Shown one piece after another: positions 33,601 to 46,217 of a stretch of 64,000 nt of DNA; positions within the stretch are counted from its first letter, which is position 1; every line of letters starts with the position of its first letter. Source of the stretch: Symbiodinium natans (Eukaryota; Sar; Dinophyceae; Suessiales; Symbiodiniaceae); contig CAJNDS010001024.1 of NCBI GenBank assembly GCA_905221605.1, positions 707,501-771,500 of the forward strand, in the 5' to 3' direction. A model generated the notes under the pieces. The model was given only the letters and a program-made list of their open reading frames with translations, searched no databases and had not been told where the DNA came from. The position numbers and the translations under genes are program-made.

Positions 33601-36600
33601 ACAAGCTTCGGCAAAGTCAGAACGCGCCTAAAGTAGAAAGTCCACTAACAAAACCGAATGCAGAAGCCGACACCACATGTTGACATAATTTAACGCTACG
33701 CGACCCGCCTCGGCCTGGCCCAACGCAGCTCCCGGAGAGGAGGGGAGGCGGGGCCTGCACCGTCTGCTCCCAATCTTGCCTACAAAACATACCCAAAACA
33801 TACCCATGTCTAAATTGATGGGATTAAACCCGAAAGGGTGGGCTGCCTGCCTGCCAGACAAAAGGGTGCAGTTCTGTGACAAAAGTGTGCAGTTCTGTTT
33901 TACGCTGAGCGCTGAAACTCTGGCGGTGGGGGGTGGGGGGGGGGGTGTTGGGGGGTGTTGGGGGGGCTGGGGGGTGGGAGGGGGTGGAGGGGGTGGGGGC
34001 CCAACCTCCCTGGTCCCAGCAAACCGTCCGCTCAAGGCCTCGGCGATAAAGGACGTCCGCCAAATATCGGATTATCTGGTCAAAAAAGGTGTGTTGGCAT
34101 GAAGATCACCTCCTCAGCAACAAATGCGTGACACCTGTAATCAAGAGGTCTCGGTCTTCAATGAATTCTTGATGGTGAATGAACTCTCACTCTTCGAGTT
34201 GTTGCTCACGAGTTAAGAGATGCTATGGAGCTGTATTCAAGGCAGGAGTGAGCGGGTGCCTCCTGTCCGACGGGTTCATGCCGTTTTTGCTCCCCTACCT
34301 TGGGTTGCTATACGATTACCCGACAAACCAAGAGAACGCCCAGCGCGCGCGCGTGCGCGCTGGGGCTAGGGTTTTTTTCTCGGTCCCTCACACCCTGCGT
34401 AAAGGAGGGCTTTGAGGACAAAGGGCAGGCTCGGGTAATGGAAGACGAAGGCAGAGGGAAAAAAATTAAGATTGAGAATGTTGGGTGCCCTGGCATGCGA
34501 TTTCATGGGATAGCCTTTTCCCTGCTCAACGACAACGCAGGGTTTCACGGGGCAGACACACGTCTTGCATTTCAACCACCACAGCCACCACCACCAGCAG
34601 GAACGAGGAGAGCAAGAACAACAAAAGTAGAGGGGGTATACGTTGAGTCAAGACAGGCTTGTTCATGGCGTCGTGTACAGATGCCGAAGGAACTTGAAGT
34701 ATAGCCACCGCTCACCGCGCCCTTCTGCTGAGGTCCAATCGATGAAGGACCGAGCCGAGCGAGCCGAGAAAAACGTCGCCCGCCTCCCGGCAGAGTTGCC
34801 ATCGGCAGTTTTAGCTTAGAGGCTCATGAGGGCTTGAAGAGAGGCCGCCGGCGTCGCGCAAACACGACGCGCACAAACTTTACGCAAGTTGCAGACGTTA
34901 GGGGACGGTATGATATGGGATGGGTTTTGGGCCCAGGTCGAACTCCAATCGAACTTCATGGACAAGATGCAGCAGGTGCGAGGAACACGGCCACGATGCG
35001 GTGTCGTGGGGAGCACACGCGCACCTCCCAACCTGCCACCCGTCAAGGCTCCGGCTTTCGTCAGCCTCCGCGAGGACTACGAGATCTGCAGATGCTCGCC
35101 GGCTCAGTTCGTCTCTGCATCAGCTGCCACGGTCACTGCCAGCAGAACTGCGAAAAGCACTGAGTCCCGAGCCCGAAGCAGATCAAAGCGCAGGCGAGCT
35201 TGAGCAGACCATCAAGCAGCTCCGTGCGGTGCAAGAGGTGCCAACCGGAAAAATAGGGCATGGCTTCAATCTTCTAGTAGGCATGCTATGCTTGAGCCCA
35301 AAAGACGTTTGCAATCGTCTGCAGTTGGTTTTGTACAGGAGTATGAGGAGAAGTTTGCCGAGCAAGAGGCGCTGAGATCGTTGCTCTTGGCCCACATGCA
35401 TTCCACGTGCAATCCCCAAGATCAGCAATTTTTTTTTTATCAATGGCTTGGAATCCAGAAGTCTATGAAGCGCAGCTCTTTGCCAGGCTGACCGGACGAT
35501 TCTTCAAGAGGACATGAGCTGGTGAGGATGGTCGTAAATCCTTGCCATGGGGGTAGATGGAGAGAAGGGAGATAGTACCAAAACGTCCCAAACCCTTGCT
35601 AGGACCTCAGGAGCTTTCCGGGAGAGCCGGGCACCAACCTAGTCGGTTCAACATCAGGCTTGTGGGCTCCAGAAATGGGACCCGGATGCAGGAGCACAAG
35701 AAGCAAGTGCAGAAGCTGCAGGGAGACTTGCAGGAGGCTGGGGTCCTTGTCGTGCGCAGATTCCGAGTTGCCAAGGCCATGAAGGAGACCACAACATGGT
35801 CCGTGCCGAGTGACCGGATTGGTTGGCTAAGGTTGTCGAGAGCCAACTCCATCCCGCGCAGGCGCGTGTACATGGTACAGGAAGGATCTGGGCAAGGATT
35901 CGTGTTGGAGGCTTGCAAGTCTGGCAGGGGCGTCAGGGGGTTTGAGGCAAGCCCGACGGTGATTGTGAAAGGCCCTTTGCGCACACAGCGTGGCAAAGCC
36001 ACCTTGAAGACTCTAATATTTGTCGGGTTAGGGCTTTGACAGGCTTAGAAGCTTGGCTTTGATCTTTAGTGGCCCATCGCTGCCTGGAGAACAATCGTCG
36101 AAGCGCCACAGGCGGGATGTCCACGACGGTATATTGCGTGTATCCATTGCTCGAAATCTCACATTACACGGCCAACGGACGTCACGGCTTGAGTCGGCAG
36201 AAAAATTCGCATTACTGCTCCCCCACCTCCACGAAGCCTTCGTCCTTTCCTTCGGGACCCTCCAACTTCAGGCTTGCGAAGCCCTGAACCCGAGCGCTCA
36301 ACCGCAACACCGGGGATGTGCTGGGTCGCAGGTGGCACAGCTGCGCTCCGACCTCAAGCGAGCCCAGCACGAGAGCCAGGCCAGAGCCGGCAGGGAGCAT
36401 CTCCCAGGAAAGAAGCTCTTTTCCCCATAAGCCCTGAGTCTGGGAGGTCGGGCGTTGGGGGGCTTTGGTCAACTTTGGTGCCTGCTGCCTTCGGTATTTC
36501 GGGCCCTTTACATGATGTTCCGGAGATGCCCCAGATGCCCGTGGGAGCAAAGCCTGGAATGCCGTTCACGAAATTGCTGTTGGAAGCTCGGCTTATCCAG

Positions 36601-36855
36601 GCGCTCACCAACACGAACAACATGCTGAAGGATTCCCTGGCATCGCTGCAGAAGAAGCGCGCCCCCCAAGGTTTTGTGTGCAATAGGCCTTCCCCAGGGG
36701 TTCGGGAGGAGCTCGCAGAGCTTTCACCATTTTTTGAGCAGGCTTTCCTGCGGCGCCATGTTCAGCTCTCATGCTTTAAGTTTTCCTTGTGTGGGCGCCG
36801 CTCAGAGTCACCATCTTCTTACTCACACCCAAGATTAGGGCAAATTGCAATATGA
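27602..36855 (+). CDS. Large coiled-coil protein gene, many small exons
   Basis: Exon-like segments with AG|G boundaries: 27602-27640 (LEDHEKELSE), 28115-28174 (KLFAREEEVSSLVERLQ), 29961-30005 (ERLRDNLQRELVDTQ), 30098-~30151 (AQLAAMTAQNQERFVMS), 30315-~30346 (DLTKELGVYK), 30661-~30710 (DSEASVKKQSAAFAK), 31545-31592 (DFFARMMPDLVQHLTK), 31768-~31800 (ELKDQSLKNQ), 32254-~32325 (LEESEREAAEASKKMAE), 34733-~34795 (MKDRAERAEKNVARL), 34937-34975 (VELQSNFMDKMQQ), about 35090-35237 (GELEQTIKQLRAVQE), 35339-~35390 (EYEEKFAEQEALRSLL), 35692-35736 (EHKKQVQKLQGDLQE), 36332-36379 (VAQLRSDLKRAQHESQ) and 36535 on (ARLIQALTNTNNMLKDSL). Nearly all are charged heptad-like helices, and several neighbours join in phase. 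The family is not identifiable; a structural, cytoskeletal or ciliary protein is plausible. Start, end and unity as one gene are unproven; 36855 is the first stop in the last frame. Confidence 0.5.
31040..31110. repeat. (TA)n/(TG)n microsatellite
   Basis: TATATA runs broken by catatg, then a TG run, in an intron of the coiled-coil gene. A similar TATA tract lies at about 33122-33155. Confidence 0.85.
32359..32550. repeat. (GAA)n/(AATA)n purine tract
   Basis: GA dinucleotides pass into about 20 GAA units, then AAT/AAG units, and back to GAGA. It starts shortly after the helical exon at 32254. The Glu/Lys-rich frame continuing from that exon should not be taken as protein without transcript support. 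Confidence 0.85.
33925..33999 (+). repeat. G-rich tract with G-quadruplex potential
   Basis: More than 60 G in 75 bases, in runs of 4-11 separated by T, TT, A or C. The frame across it is Gly-rich simple sequence. Confidence 0.9.
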
Positions 36856-36989
36856 GAAGGCTCTCTTGATTTGCGATCCTGGTCACTTCACGCCGCGCCC
36901 CGCGCCGCATCCTTCCCTTTTGTTGCTGCAGACACACATTCTGGGGCTGAACATCAGCCGGTTTTGGCTGGGGCAAGGGCATCAGAAAC

Positions 36990-39900
36990 ATGGATGTGAT
37001 GAGGAGGTGCTTGCAAAGGTTGAAACGGAGTTGCGTGTTGCGGGACGATGTGATGGTTTCCCTCGACTCGCCATGGCTGCCGTGCCCTGCGGACATGGCA
37101 AATGCGACATGCCGACCCAAGCAGCGGCAGCGCGTGGTGGTTGGGCCCATGGTGTTCACGTCAGACTTCGACAGCGGCAACCAGTTGGAAGAAACTCTCC
37201 CTTGCGTTCCCTTACAGAAGGGCTGAGTCTTAGTCTTAGTGTAGGGATCAGAGCTGCTGTTCAAAGCTAATCTGCACTTGACTTCAGGTGAATCGTCTTG
37301 AATCGTCTTAGGTTGATGCCAGCTTAGGCAACATGGGCCACGTGGAGCTTTTCGAAGAGCCACTGTCTTGTGCGCCGACCCCGGAGCTGGCCAAAACTCA
37401 GCTGGAGTACGTGATAGATGTCGCGCCTGACTGCGCGGGCACTGACCATGAGAACGGATGCGCGGCGAAATGCTTTCAATTTCGAGCATGAACCACAGAA
37501 GCCGGTGGTCTGTAGTGAAGCCCTGTGGGCTCAAGCCTTTGCAGGCCTGTGCATTGTCATTTTGTTCCCATAGCTGTCCCAACGATTCACACATAAGAGA
37601 GCCATTGTGAGCCATCCTGAGGAATCCCGCGCAACCCAGACCTACCCACAACATCACCAGCCCTTTGCCAACTTCCAAGAGCGGAGGATTTGATTAGCCC
37701 TGTCGTTTGAAAGCCGAAATTCCATCACTGCAGACACCCTCATGGCATCCGAGGATACAAAACGTGGTTCTATTTCGGGATCTCAGTGGCCGAGCCGTTC
37801 GGAAGTTCATCAGGAACCGCAATAGGCAATAAGTAATCTTAGCCGGGTATGAGAAGACCCAAGTCCCGAGCCAGCAAACCGTGAAAGTGAAAGACGCCCA
37901 GAATGCTGCGCAGCCCAAGCTGCCGAGCGCAAGCCCCTCCGTAGAGAAAGGCCCTGCCTAATCCCTACAGGGGGGTTTCCGAAATTAGGGGGACCTTATT
38001 GGGGTCCTTATGATAAGGGAACCCTGCTATTTGGGGGATTAGATGAGGGGTCCCCTTATTTTCGTAAATCCCTGCAAGCTGTAAAGCTAAGCCAAGGCCT
38101 GTGGAGCTGGCCGCCCAGCGCCTCCCCCCTCTACGTGAGGAGGTTTCGCTTCGGGAGGCCCGGAGTCGAGATCTGATCCTTGGAAACCTCTCAGAGCCGG
38201 CACCCTTCACCTTCTTTTTTCCTGTAAATTGTACAGATTCGAAAAAAAAATAGGGCCTTATAGGGGATCTTAGGGGGGACAAGTCCGTGGGTTACAAGCT
38301 TGGGGTTGTCAGTTCGCGGCCACGCCTCAAGCCACAGGGCTGGCGTCTCTGGGCTCCTAATCCCAGACCCTTAGACCTCCCGTCGAAACCCTTGTTTGGA
38401 GTTTTAGTGAAGAAGCGTTGGAACCTAGGCTTCCGAATGCTTCTCAGGGCGAACAGGGTTTTGGGTCCAAGGACGCCCTCCAGCGACTCAGCTGCCGGCG
38501 AAGATCCCGAAGACTTCCACGAAGGGCACGGGGACTCCGAGCTTGAGCCACGCAAGGCCCGGGAGAGGATGGCAGAAGAGTTGCCAGAAGTGCCGGAGGG
38601 CGAGATCTCTGTGTTCCTGATGCCAGCTCCTGTTTGGGAAATGTGTTGCTTGTTTCCGAAGTCGCAAGAGGTTCTTGAGCCTTAAGTGTTGCACTGTTAG
38701 CCGTGATCCAAACTGAGGAATGTGCGGAACATGAACAATCAGAGCAGCTAGGCATGCAAGTAGAAGTTTTGCTCTCAAAGCCGACACTTAAGATAGTCGG
38801 CAACACAAAGTTACCAACCACCCAAATCTGCCTCCAATCTTGAACCCGACAACCCCAAGGATAAAAGCCCTAGTTACCTAGAGCAGACCTCAGGCAAGCT
38901 CTACAACGAGGGTTACCGGCCCTGGTGCAAAGCCCCTGGCGGGACTTGGAAGCGGCTGCAGGACTCGCCCCTCTTGGCCTTCTCCTGTACCAAGCAGGCT
39001 CGGATGGCAGCCCTTCCTTTTGAAAACCACTTTTCTTTTGAGGCCCACAAATGTAGCTTTCTGGAGGGGTTGGGGAGAAAGTGCCATGTGAGCAAGAGTC
39101 AAAACTGTGGTAAAGGCTTGAGGACAATTGCTGCTGAAGGTCCGAAAATTTCCACGCCTGACCTGTAATGGCCGTAACCCAGACTCGAACCAAAGAGGCG
39201 GAGGGATTTTCCATCCGCTGGCACCATCACTCGCGCCGTGGCGCGGGGACCACCTACTATGCCTTCTGTGCACCCTACAGTTGCGTGGTTGTTTTGAGAT
39301 TGAGCCTTGTTTTCAGCCCACGGTGCCCAAGCCACTAAAACAGCATGCTCAGCCTTGGAGGGATTTCAAAGGAGTGACCGAGGTTACCTCGACTGTCAGG
39401 GGCTGCTGGAGGAGTTGGAGGAGAGTTTCATGGGGACTTGGACATCCTGGACCGATCCATGCCGACCCCTGCGGAACCTCTCTCGGTCCCTGGCAGAGAC
39501 CCTCGGCATTCCTTTTTCAGGTACAGCATTAGACCTTCACTTGAAGCGTTCGAGCAGGCGGGGGGCATCCTAAGCCTGAGAGCATTTGCGCCTCATGAAT
39601 ACAGAGCCGTCCCAGAGACTGAAGGCGGTGCTAGGCCTGGTGTGCAATGACTAAGAAGCCAAACTGACAACAGCAATTTGGGGACGGCTGACATGCAACG
39701 AATCAAATGGCACCGCATGAAATGAAATGAATGAAAGAGAGAACGAAAGGGAGAACGAACGAAATTGAACTCATCGAAGGAAATGGAATGAAAGAAACCT
39801 TTCTGAGGCAGCCGAGGGGTTTGTCAATCCTGTCTCTGCACAACTGGGGATGGCAGCTTGAGACGGTTTTCCCGGCCAAGGACCTACCAGCCGCGCGCGG

Positions 39901-42674
39901 GCACTGGAATTTACCTACGTCGGCAGCTTTGCCTTTTGAGTCGAACACGGGGCCAATGCTGTCGATGTTTTATGATTTTTTCAGAGATGAGATATCTTTG
40001 GGTTGCAATGGCAAGTAGGACTCGCGAATGCGGGTTTGCCCTTTTTGGTAAAGCTGAATCAGCTGCGTAGGATTCTTCATGTTCGCGACATGGCCGTGCG
40101 GCTTCGCGTCAGGTCGCATGCGAAGTGTAGTTCTTGGAGCTTGAAATCTCGTATCCTGAGCTCTCACACTCACGTTCCCTGTCGTGTAAGCCCGTCACCC
40201 CAACAATCGAGAATCCACATTTGTTCTGGGAACATGTTCGCCTGACTCGGGCATGAAGTCTGGTCCCTTGAGAGCTTCAGTTCACAAAGTGGGCACTCGT
40301 GCATGAGGCAGCTCCTCCACAAGTCACTACAGGGTCGGCGAGTAGACCTGCTCACCATCACCGCCCAACCGGAGCACCTTGGGCTGGGGCATGTTGCGAG
40401 GATTGCAGGGTCGGTTTCAGCTTGATGAAAGCTTAAAAAAGAGGCTTCCTTCCGTTCCAATGTGTATGATAGTGCTTCATACCGTATGAGGCATAGGAGC
40501 TTTCAGGTGGTGCAAGATCGGCACACTTCGCTCAGGTCTGGGGCAGAGGAACGAGACGCGCCACCCCCAGACCTGCCCTTCGCTCAACGCGAGGTTCCTT
40601 TGAAATTTCCAGAGCGGCCTATTGTCTTCGTGTCTGCCCGTGTTCATCCCGGTGAGACGCCAGGGCAGTTTGTGTTCCTTGGGGCTCTGCGGTTTCTGCT
40701 GTCGGACGACCCGCGGGCTGTCAAGCTTCGGGATCGCTTTGTGTTCAAGATGGTCCCGATCTTGAACCCTGATGGGGTGGCCTGCGGCCATTACAGAACC
40801 AACAGCCTCGGGCTCAACTTGAATCGCCACTACGACAAGCCCTCCCAGAAGGAGCACGAGGGCATATGGGCCACCAAGCGCATCCTAGGTCACTGGGCCA
40901 GACAGAATCGGCTTTTGGTCTATCTGGATCTGCATGGCCACGCCTCCAAGCGTGGATGCTTCCTTCTGGCGAACCGCCTTGTGGGCCCTGGGCAGGGATG
41001 GAATGCTGGCTTTGCCAGGCTTTGCCAGATCAACTCGCCCTACTTTGACCTGGAACTCTGCGACTTCGGCGAGGCGGATGATGCCGAGAAGGAGGGAAAG
41101 GATGGGATGTCGAAAGAGGGCTCTGGCCGTGTGGCTGTCTACCGAGACTGCAAGCTTTGCAACGCCTACACTTTGGAATGTAACTACAGCACTGGTCGCT
41201 TTACACGACCGATGGCTCCCCTAACAGGCTCGAAGTTGCTTGGCTGCCGTGGTGTATCCTACTGGTAGGGTTTCTGCCGGGTTCTGGCTGTGCTGCAAAG
41301 ATGTCCACTGCATGCACATACTTTGCCAATGGCGTCGATACCATGAAAGCAAATAGACGTATGTACATAACTCAGATAAATGAATCATACTACTTCGGAT
41401 TTTCTAGGAACCTATCATTAGTGCCGTAAACGAAGAACAGATCGTGAATTCCAAGCACATGTTGTAATGCATCAGACGCTGCTGTCTCAAACACTATGGG
41501 GTCCCCATGCCTGGTGACGAAATCTCGACGACGAATGTCTACCCGAGGTTGGAAGAATCGCCCAGCTGTAGCGCCACAAGCGAGGACAGCAGTGTCGTTT
41601 GTCTGTCACGCGGTCACACACATGAAGTGGCATAGCCTAGTCTGTGTTGAAGTTCTGCAACGACAGTAGACATCGTAGTCAGCCTGCGAGACTTTTTTGT
41701 TGCTTTCAGTGGAGGAGCCCGTGCCTTTCACCCAGAGCTCCTGGGGACAGGTGGGCGAGGCTGTCTGCATTAGCATCTTGGACTTGTACGGCCACAACTG
41801 CCACAGCCGAATCCCGAACACGCGGCAGGCCAGTTTGCGAGGTTTGCTCGGCCAGACCATCCGCCCTCGCACCGGAAGGACCACGAGGATCAAAGATATC
41901 CTGCCGAACGGGGTGGGCCTGAGCCTGGAAGACGTGGCAGCACGCGAGCGGCCCTGCCGCGGTGCGTGTGGTTGGCATGACTCCAAGGACTGCAGCGACA
42001 TAGGCGCGCACGCGCAACTGCGTGCCAGCCGCTTGAAAGCTGAGCCGAGGCCTGGCTCCAGGTCGAAAGAGTCCAAGGCTTCGAAGCCCAGCAGGTCGCA
42101 GGCCGAGGGTGACAGGGGCGACAGGGGCGACAGGGGCGACGCGAGGCCCTCCTCCAAGTCCTCTGCGCGGGAGCCGTTGCAGGCTTTGCAGGAAGGAGGC
42201 CGCAAAAGAACCCCCAAAGGACCAGAAGCCCTTACAGCTTCACCGGCCACACCTGCACCGCCGGCCTTAGCAGAGTCCAAGCTTTCAGGGGCCCCCGGCG
42301 CTCCCAGAGTCTCCAAGGCACCGAGGTCTCGGTCACTAGATCTGCGTCGTGGCCAACTTGGGCAACTTGCACAACTTGGGCAACAGATGCAACAGAGGGT
42401 GGAGCGCCTGCCCTTGGCCTTGATTCGTTCCGAAACCTCCGACTCTGACAAGGCCGACAAGGCCAAGGAAACCAACGAGAAGGAGGGCAAGGAGGAGAGT
42501 TTGGTGAAGGCGCCCCGGAACGCCATGCAACTAGTCCGGCCACAGCGCAAGCGAACGCAGTCCTTCGAGGCTAGCCGTAGACCCAAGGCAGTTTTGGATG
42601 CCAAAGTGCATCCGCAGTTGCTTCTTGAGATTTCCAATCGAACAGGAGCAGCTGTGACTGTAGGCGCTTGCTAA
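36990..42674 (+). CDS. AGBL5-like: Cytosolic carboxypeptidase, CCP5 type (M14 tubulin deglutamylase family)
   Basis: Phase-consistent exons: 36990-37176, 37328-37456, 37754-37825, 38894-38961, 39204-39279, 39383-~39440, 40308-~40362, 40507-41227, 41710-42674. The N-terminal CCP domain shows FTSDFDSGN joined to MGHVEL, then APDCAGTDHENG, TWFYFGIS, GKLYNEGYRP, GTTYYAFCAPYS joined to YLDCQ, and GRRVDLLTIT. The catalytic domain has FVSARVHPGETP (zinc His and Glu), MVPILNPDGV, GHYRTNSLGLNLNRHY, VYLDLHGHASKRG (third zinc His) and YTLECNYSTGR (catalytic Glu position). This motif set matches CCP5, which removes glutamates, including branch-point ones, from tubulin tails. The ~240-residue C-terminal tail is disordered and Ser/Lys/Arg-rich with a GDR triplicate near 42115. 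The first Met used is 36990. The joins between 39.44 and 40.5 kb are uncertain; a tiny exon encoding YSIR near 39.53 kb would complete one motif. Confidence 0.85.
37988..38060 (+). repeat. Short dispersed repeat, copy A
   Basis: Begins gggggaccttattggggtcc and ends aggggtccccttatt. The reverse complement of the same two blocks, at similar spacing, occurs at 43115-43195. It lies inside the long CCP5 intron 37826-38893. A related gggatcttaggggggac lies at 38266. Confidence 0.6.
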
Positions 42675-43114
42675 AGGCAGGCGAGATAACCGTGCTGAAC
42701 ATGACACGGCTCCAATGTGCAGCCATGTGCAGCCTTTGCCACATCTCTGCTGATTTGGATTCTCCGGGCCAGCAAAAGCGGGATTCGGTCAGATTACCAA
42801 ACTCTCCCGGGCAAATTATCATTATCCTTCCATGTTTCTGGCCCTGGTGTAGAAGCCTCGGCAAACTCCACAGTTGACAGGGTGCAGGCAACTTCTCTCG
42901 GCACATTAACTCCGTTCGGGCGACACAATCTCGTGCTGTCCTGAATCTGAGGGTATTCTGCCTCTTGCGGGTGATTGCGCCCGAAAGTTCCCGGCACGGA
43001 TCGTCCCATGCCTCGTGCAGCTTACTCAGTTCGGGGGGGGGCCATGGAGGTAGGCGGGCAACTTCGCAGCCTTGATGCCAAGACGTTCTTCTTCAATCCC
43101 TAAGCCCTTACGGC

Positions 43115-43195
43115 AATAAGGGGACCCCTATAGTATAGATCCATGTAGGATCCCCTGCATCCCCTTAAAAAAAGGACCCCAATGAGGTACCCCCC
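43115..43195 (-). repeat. Short dispersed repeat, copy B (inverted)
   Basis: Contains aataaggggacccct, the exact 15-base reverse complement of the end of copy A. After about 40 bases comes aaaggaccccaatgaggta, matching the start of copy A with few differences. It lies about 440 bp downstream of the CCP5 stop codon. Confidence 0.6.
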
Positions 43196-45230
43196 CAAAA
43201 TCGTACCCCCAAGTGAAGCCTGAAGGTTGCTGGAGGCAGAAAGAAGAGGAGCTGCTGCTCCGGGCGTCAAGGAGGAGGTTGGCCCCTGGGCGACTTTCAA
43301 CGATTAGGGTTTAGGGTTGAGGGTTGAGGGTTTCATAAACTTCATGCTCTGGTGCCCAGGACCAGGGGCTTCGTACCGTCTTTGTAGGTTAGGGTCGAGA
43401 GTCGGGAGGTTCCGTGGCGTGGGGTGGGAGATATGAGAAACGAACCTGTGTTTTTGATTAAGCTTTGTTCATACTTTCGCAGATTATAACCTAGAAACTT
43501 TAGCATATTATGGCCCAGCAACCGAACCCTTGCAAAGTGCCAGGTGGCCGTTTAGAAACGTGCAAAGGCCCTCAGCACTCGAAGTCTGATCGTGCAGGGC
43601 ACGCCCTGAAGAAGGCCGATGGCCCCATGGCTATGCAAAGCAGCAGCCGAAGTCTTGAAATCTCACGAGCCACTTTGAAAAAGGTGTTCGCCTGAATTGT
43701 GTTTTCGTCGGCAAAGACTCCCAAGACATCCCCTGTTCAAACTTTGACCCTGTCAGACCCGTGCAGGTAGGCCTCTTGAGGGACACTTGCAGTCGCTCTG
43801 TCTTCAGCCGGCTCTACGAGGCATGCTCTCATCAGTTTCGGGGCTTGGCAGCTTGTTTAGTAGTGACTAAGTGCAGAGTTGCATCGTGGGTCGAAGGCGC
43901 TGTTTCTTACCGGGCTAGCAGTGCATTCTAGACCTTCGACTTAAGGCTTGCTTGGGGCTTCAGTGGGGTCTTCGGTGCTTTGTCCAGGGGTGGGCACATC
44001 TTGTCGGGGTACCCAAAGAGATTGGGAAGTGCGCGTCGTTCGCTGATACTTTTATTTTATCCCGGGTTTGCCACATCTCCTGAGTAGAAATGCTGAGCAT
44101 CCTGGAGTTGTGGCATTCCAGGATGCTGTGCGACGGTCAGATATCGATCAACCAGATGCCGAGCCATTCCCTGAGAGCCTGTGAACGTTTGGTAGGCCCG
44201 TTCGCGAGATCACGAAGCGAGGAGGGAGAGGGAGCGAGTGGGAGAGAGTGGAGGCCGAGGCCGTGAAATCAACTTGCTTTGCGAGCTTTGCCGGCCGACT
44301 GAGTGGACCTCTAGTGACTCTAGTAGTTGAGGCAGTCGTGCCGTGTGGAACCCGGCACTCAGGGAAATTTGCTTAGGAGCTGCACGCTGTCTTGCGTAGC
44401 TCCACGCGGCTCCCCAAGTGGTCTCCCATCACATATGCTCGTAGCGCACATTGTGGAAGCCAACAGTTTTTTCACATGTGGACTTGCTGTCCTTCATCGA
44501 CCCCACCCGCCGACTCCCTCCTGTATGTGGAGGAATGGCACGAAACAAGTGAACAAGTAAGCAGACACCTAAATGAAGATGGGTCGGCGATCCAAGCTCG
44601 AGCCACAAAACTCGCCGGATGTGTTGTGCTCCTGGGTGGGCCTGGGAGACACTGAGAGATGGCTTCTGACGTTTGCCTCTAGCATCTTGTTATGGCCCTA
44701 CAGTGCGCACTGCGGGCACACCAGGAAGTCGAAAGGCCATTTTAGTTCGACACAAGATCAAACGAAGCATGCTTAAGAATGCTGGGGGGCACTTCCTTTG
44801 CTTGTGGAGTGGAAGGCTTCCCAAATCAGCTGCACTTAGCTCCCTGCAGAACTCAAGTCTTGAAGCTTTGAGGCCTTCGCACGCCAGATCTTGGGTGCTG
44901 GACTCGGATCAACTCGTGCTTCCCTGTATAGTGACATAGTGTATAGACTGTGCCAGAGCTCAGAGAGCAATCTGTCGTGGGAAAGGAATCCCATGGAATC
45001 CCGTGAATTGAGGCCGGCAGCATCCTGGAGCTGCGCTCCCGGCCTCACTCGGCAAACACCGTGGTCGCAGACTCATCTTCCAAGGCTTCCAGGTTGTGCT
45101 GCGCATTCGATTGGGGGACGATCTTGCGGATTCTTGCTGCTTTGAGGCAGCAACTCCTCGGCCTCTTTCCGTGCTGCCCCCAGCTATGCAGAAGTTGGAT
45201 TTTCGTGCGCGGAGCTATCGCAAATCACAG
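43196..45230. other. Mostly uncalled DNA, with telomere-like motif at 43302-43332
   Basis: Contains gattagggtttagggttgagggttgaggg near 43302. A 61-codon frame at 43510-43695 is the only open frame with a clean ATG and ordinary composition, but has no recognisable domain. No exon can be firmly supported. Confidence 0.35.
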
Positions 45231-46217
45231 TTTCCACACGTCGCGAGATCATTGAGGCCGAGGCCCCGCTGACCCCCCGACGTTCTGTGTCTGAGCCGCC
45301 GGTGCGGATAGTTTCCCCGACTGCTTTGCGCGATATGCTGAAGATGAACGCGTTGGACCTGAAGCAACACGGCTGCATCTGCATATGGCAACAGCTTCTT
45401 GGTCGATGGTGTACGGGAGCCCTTTAGCAATTTTAGAAGTTAGCTCGACCAGCTCGACTGATATCCCGATGTTCGTCGGTGATGCACCGTTACAGCAGCC
45501 CCGATGACTCCCAAGGCACACGCTCAAAGAGTTGCCATGCTGCAAGCAGATGTTCGGTTAAGGACTTGAGTCACTTGAAGATGAAGAATGGTGACGCTGG
45601 CTCTGTTCAAAGCCCAATTAAAGTAAGCATCATAGTTTCGTGCTTCTGGATCTGCTCGATTGGTCTGGCAGCATCCGTAGGGCATTCTTTCGGCAAGTCC
45701 TAAGCCCCAAACTCTACACCCTCAAATGGACTCAAAGACCACCCCTTCCAAGCAGGTCGCTTTTCCAACATCCAATTCGGCTGCCGCTCTCGTCGGGCAT
45801 GCCAGCCACTCCACGGAACCTTCCAGGCAGTGGTAGCACCGGGGGGGGATAACTGCTCATCACTCACATGGATTCGCCCCTCACTATGGCCAGTAGTCAG
45901 TAGCGCACCTTGGTACCCCTACTACCCATCTTCGTGCCCGCGGTGCGATCTGACCAGCGATGAATGCGAGTGGCAAAGCAAAACCCAAACCCAAAACGTC
46001 GTTGTTCCAAGGCTTGCACGGATCTCAAAAGAGACCCCGAGTTTGGGACAACCCAGGACTCGCACTGGATACTTCTCTCGCCGCACGTGCAGCCAAGCCA
46101 GGCAAGTTCGGGGAGTCTACACGCTCGGCTTCGCCTTCTCAGTGTGCCAGAAGCTTACGTGGCTCTCGAGGTTTTTTGGATGTTTTGAGTATGTATGCTA
46201 GGGGATACCGCTCCTAG
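45231..46217 (+). CDS. Exon candidates of an unrecognised gene
   Basis: An exon at 45231-~45372 reads STRREIIEAEAPLTPRRS, then SEPPVRIVSPTALRDML, then KMNALDLKQHG. A second at 45756-~45830 reads VAFPTSNSAAALVGHAS. A third, about 45957-46217, reads GKAKPKPKTSLFQGLH, then RPRVWDNPGLALDTS, and ends RGFLDVLSMYARGYRS before TAG. Composition is protein-like and partly disordered. I cannot name a family or prove these belong together. Confidence 0.35.

Noticed and set aside
36776-37678. 300-codon frame on the - strand
   Set aside because: It overlaps the CCP5 N-terminal exons read on + and has no recognisable domain.
37766-37833. Alternative frame RKFIRNRNRQ in CCP5 exon 3
   Set aside because: It resembles a CCP strand, but only the other frame joins both neighbouring exons in phase.
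41606-42637. 343-codon frame on the - strand
   Set aside because: It is a shadow of the GC-rich CCP5 C-terminal exon, which is clearly coding on +.
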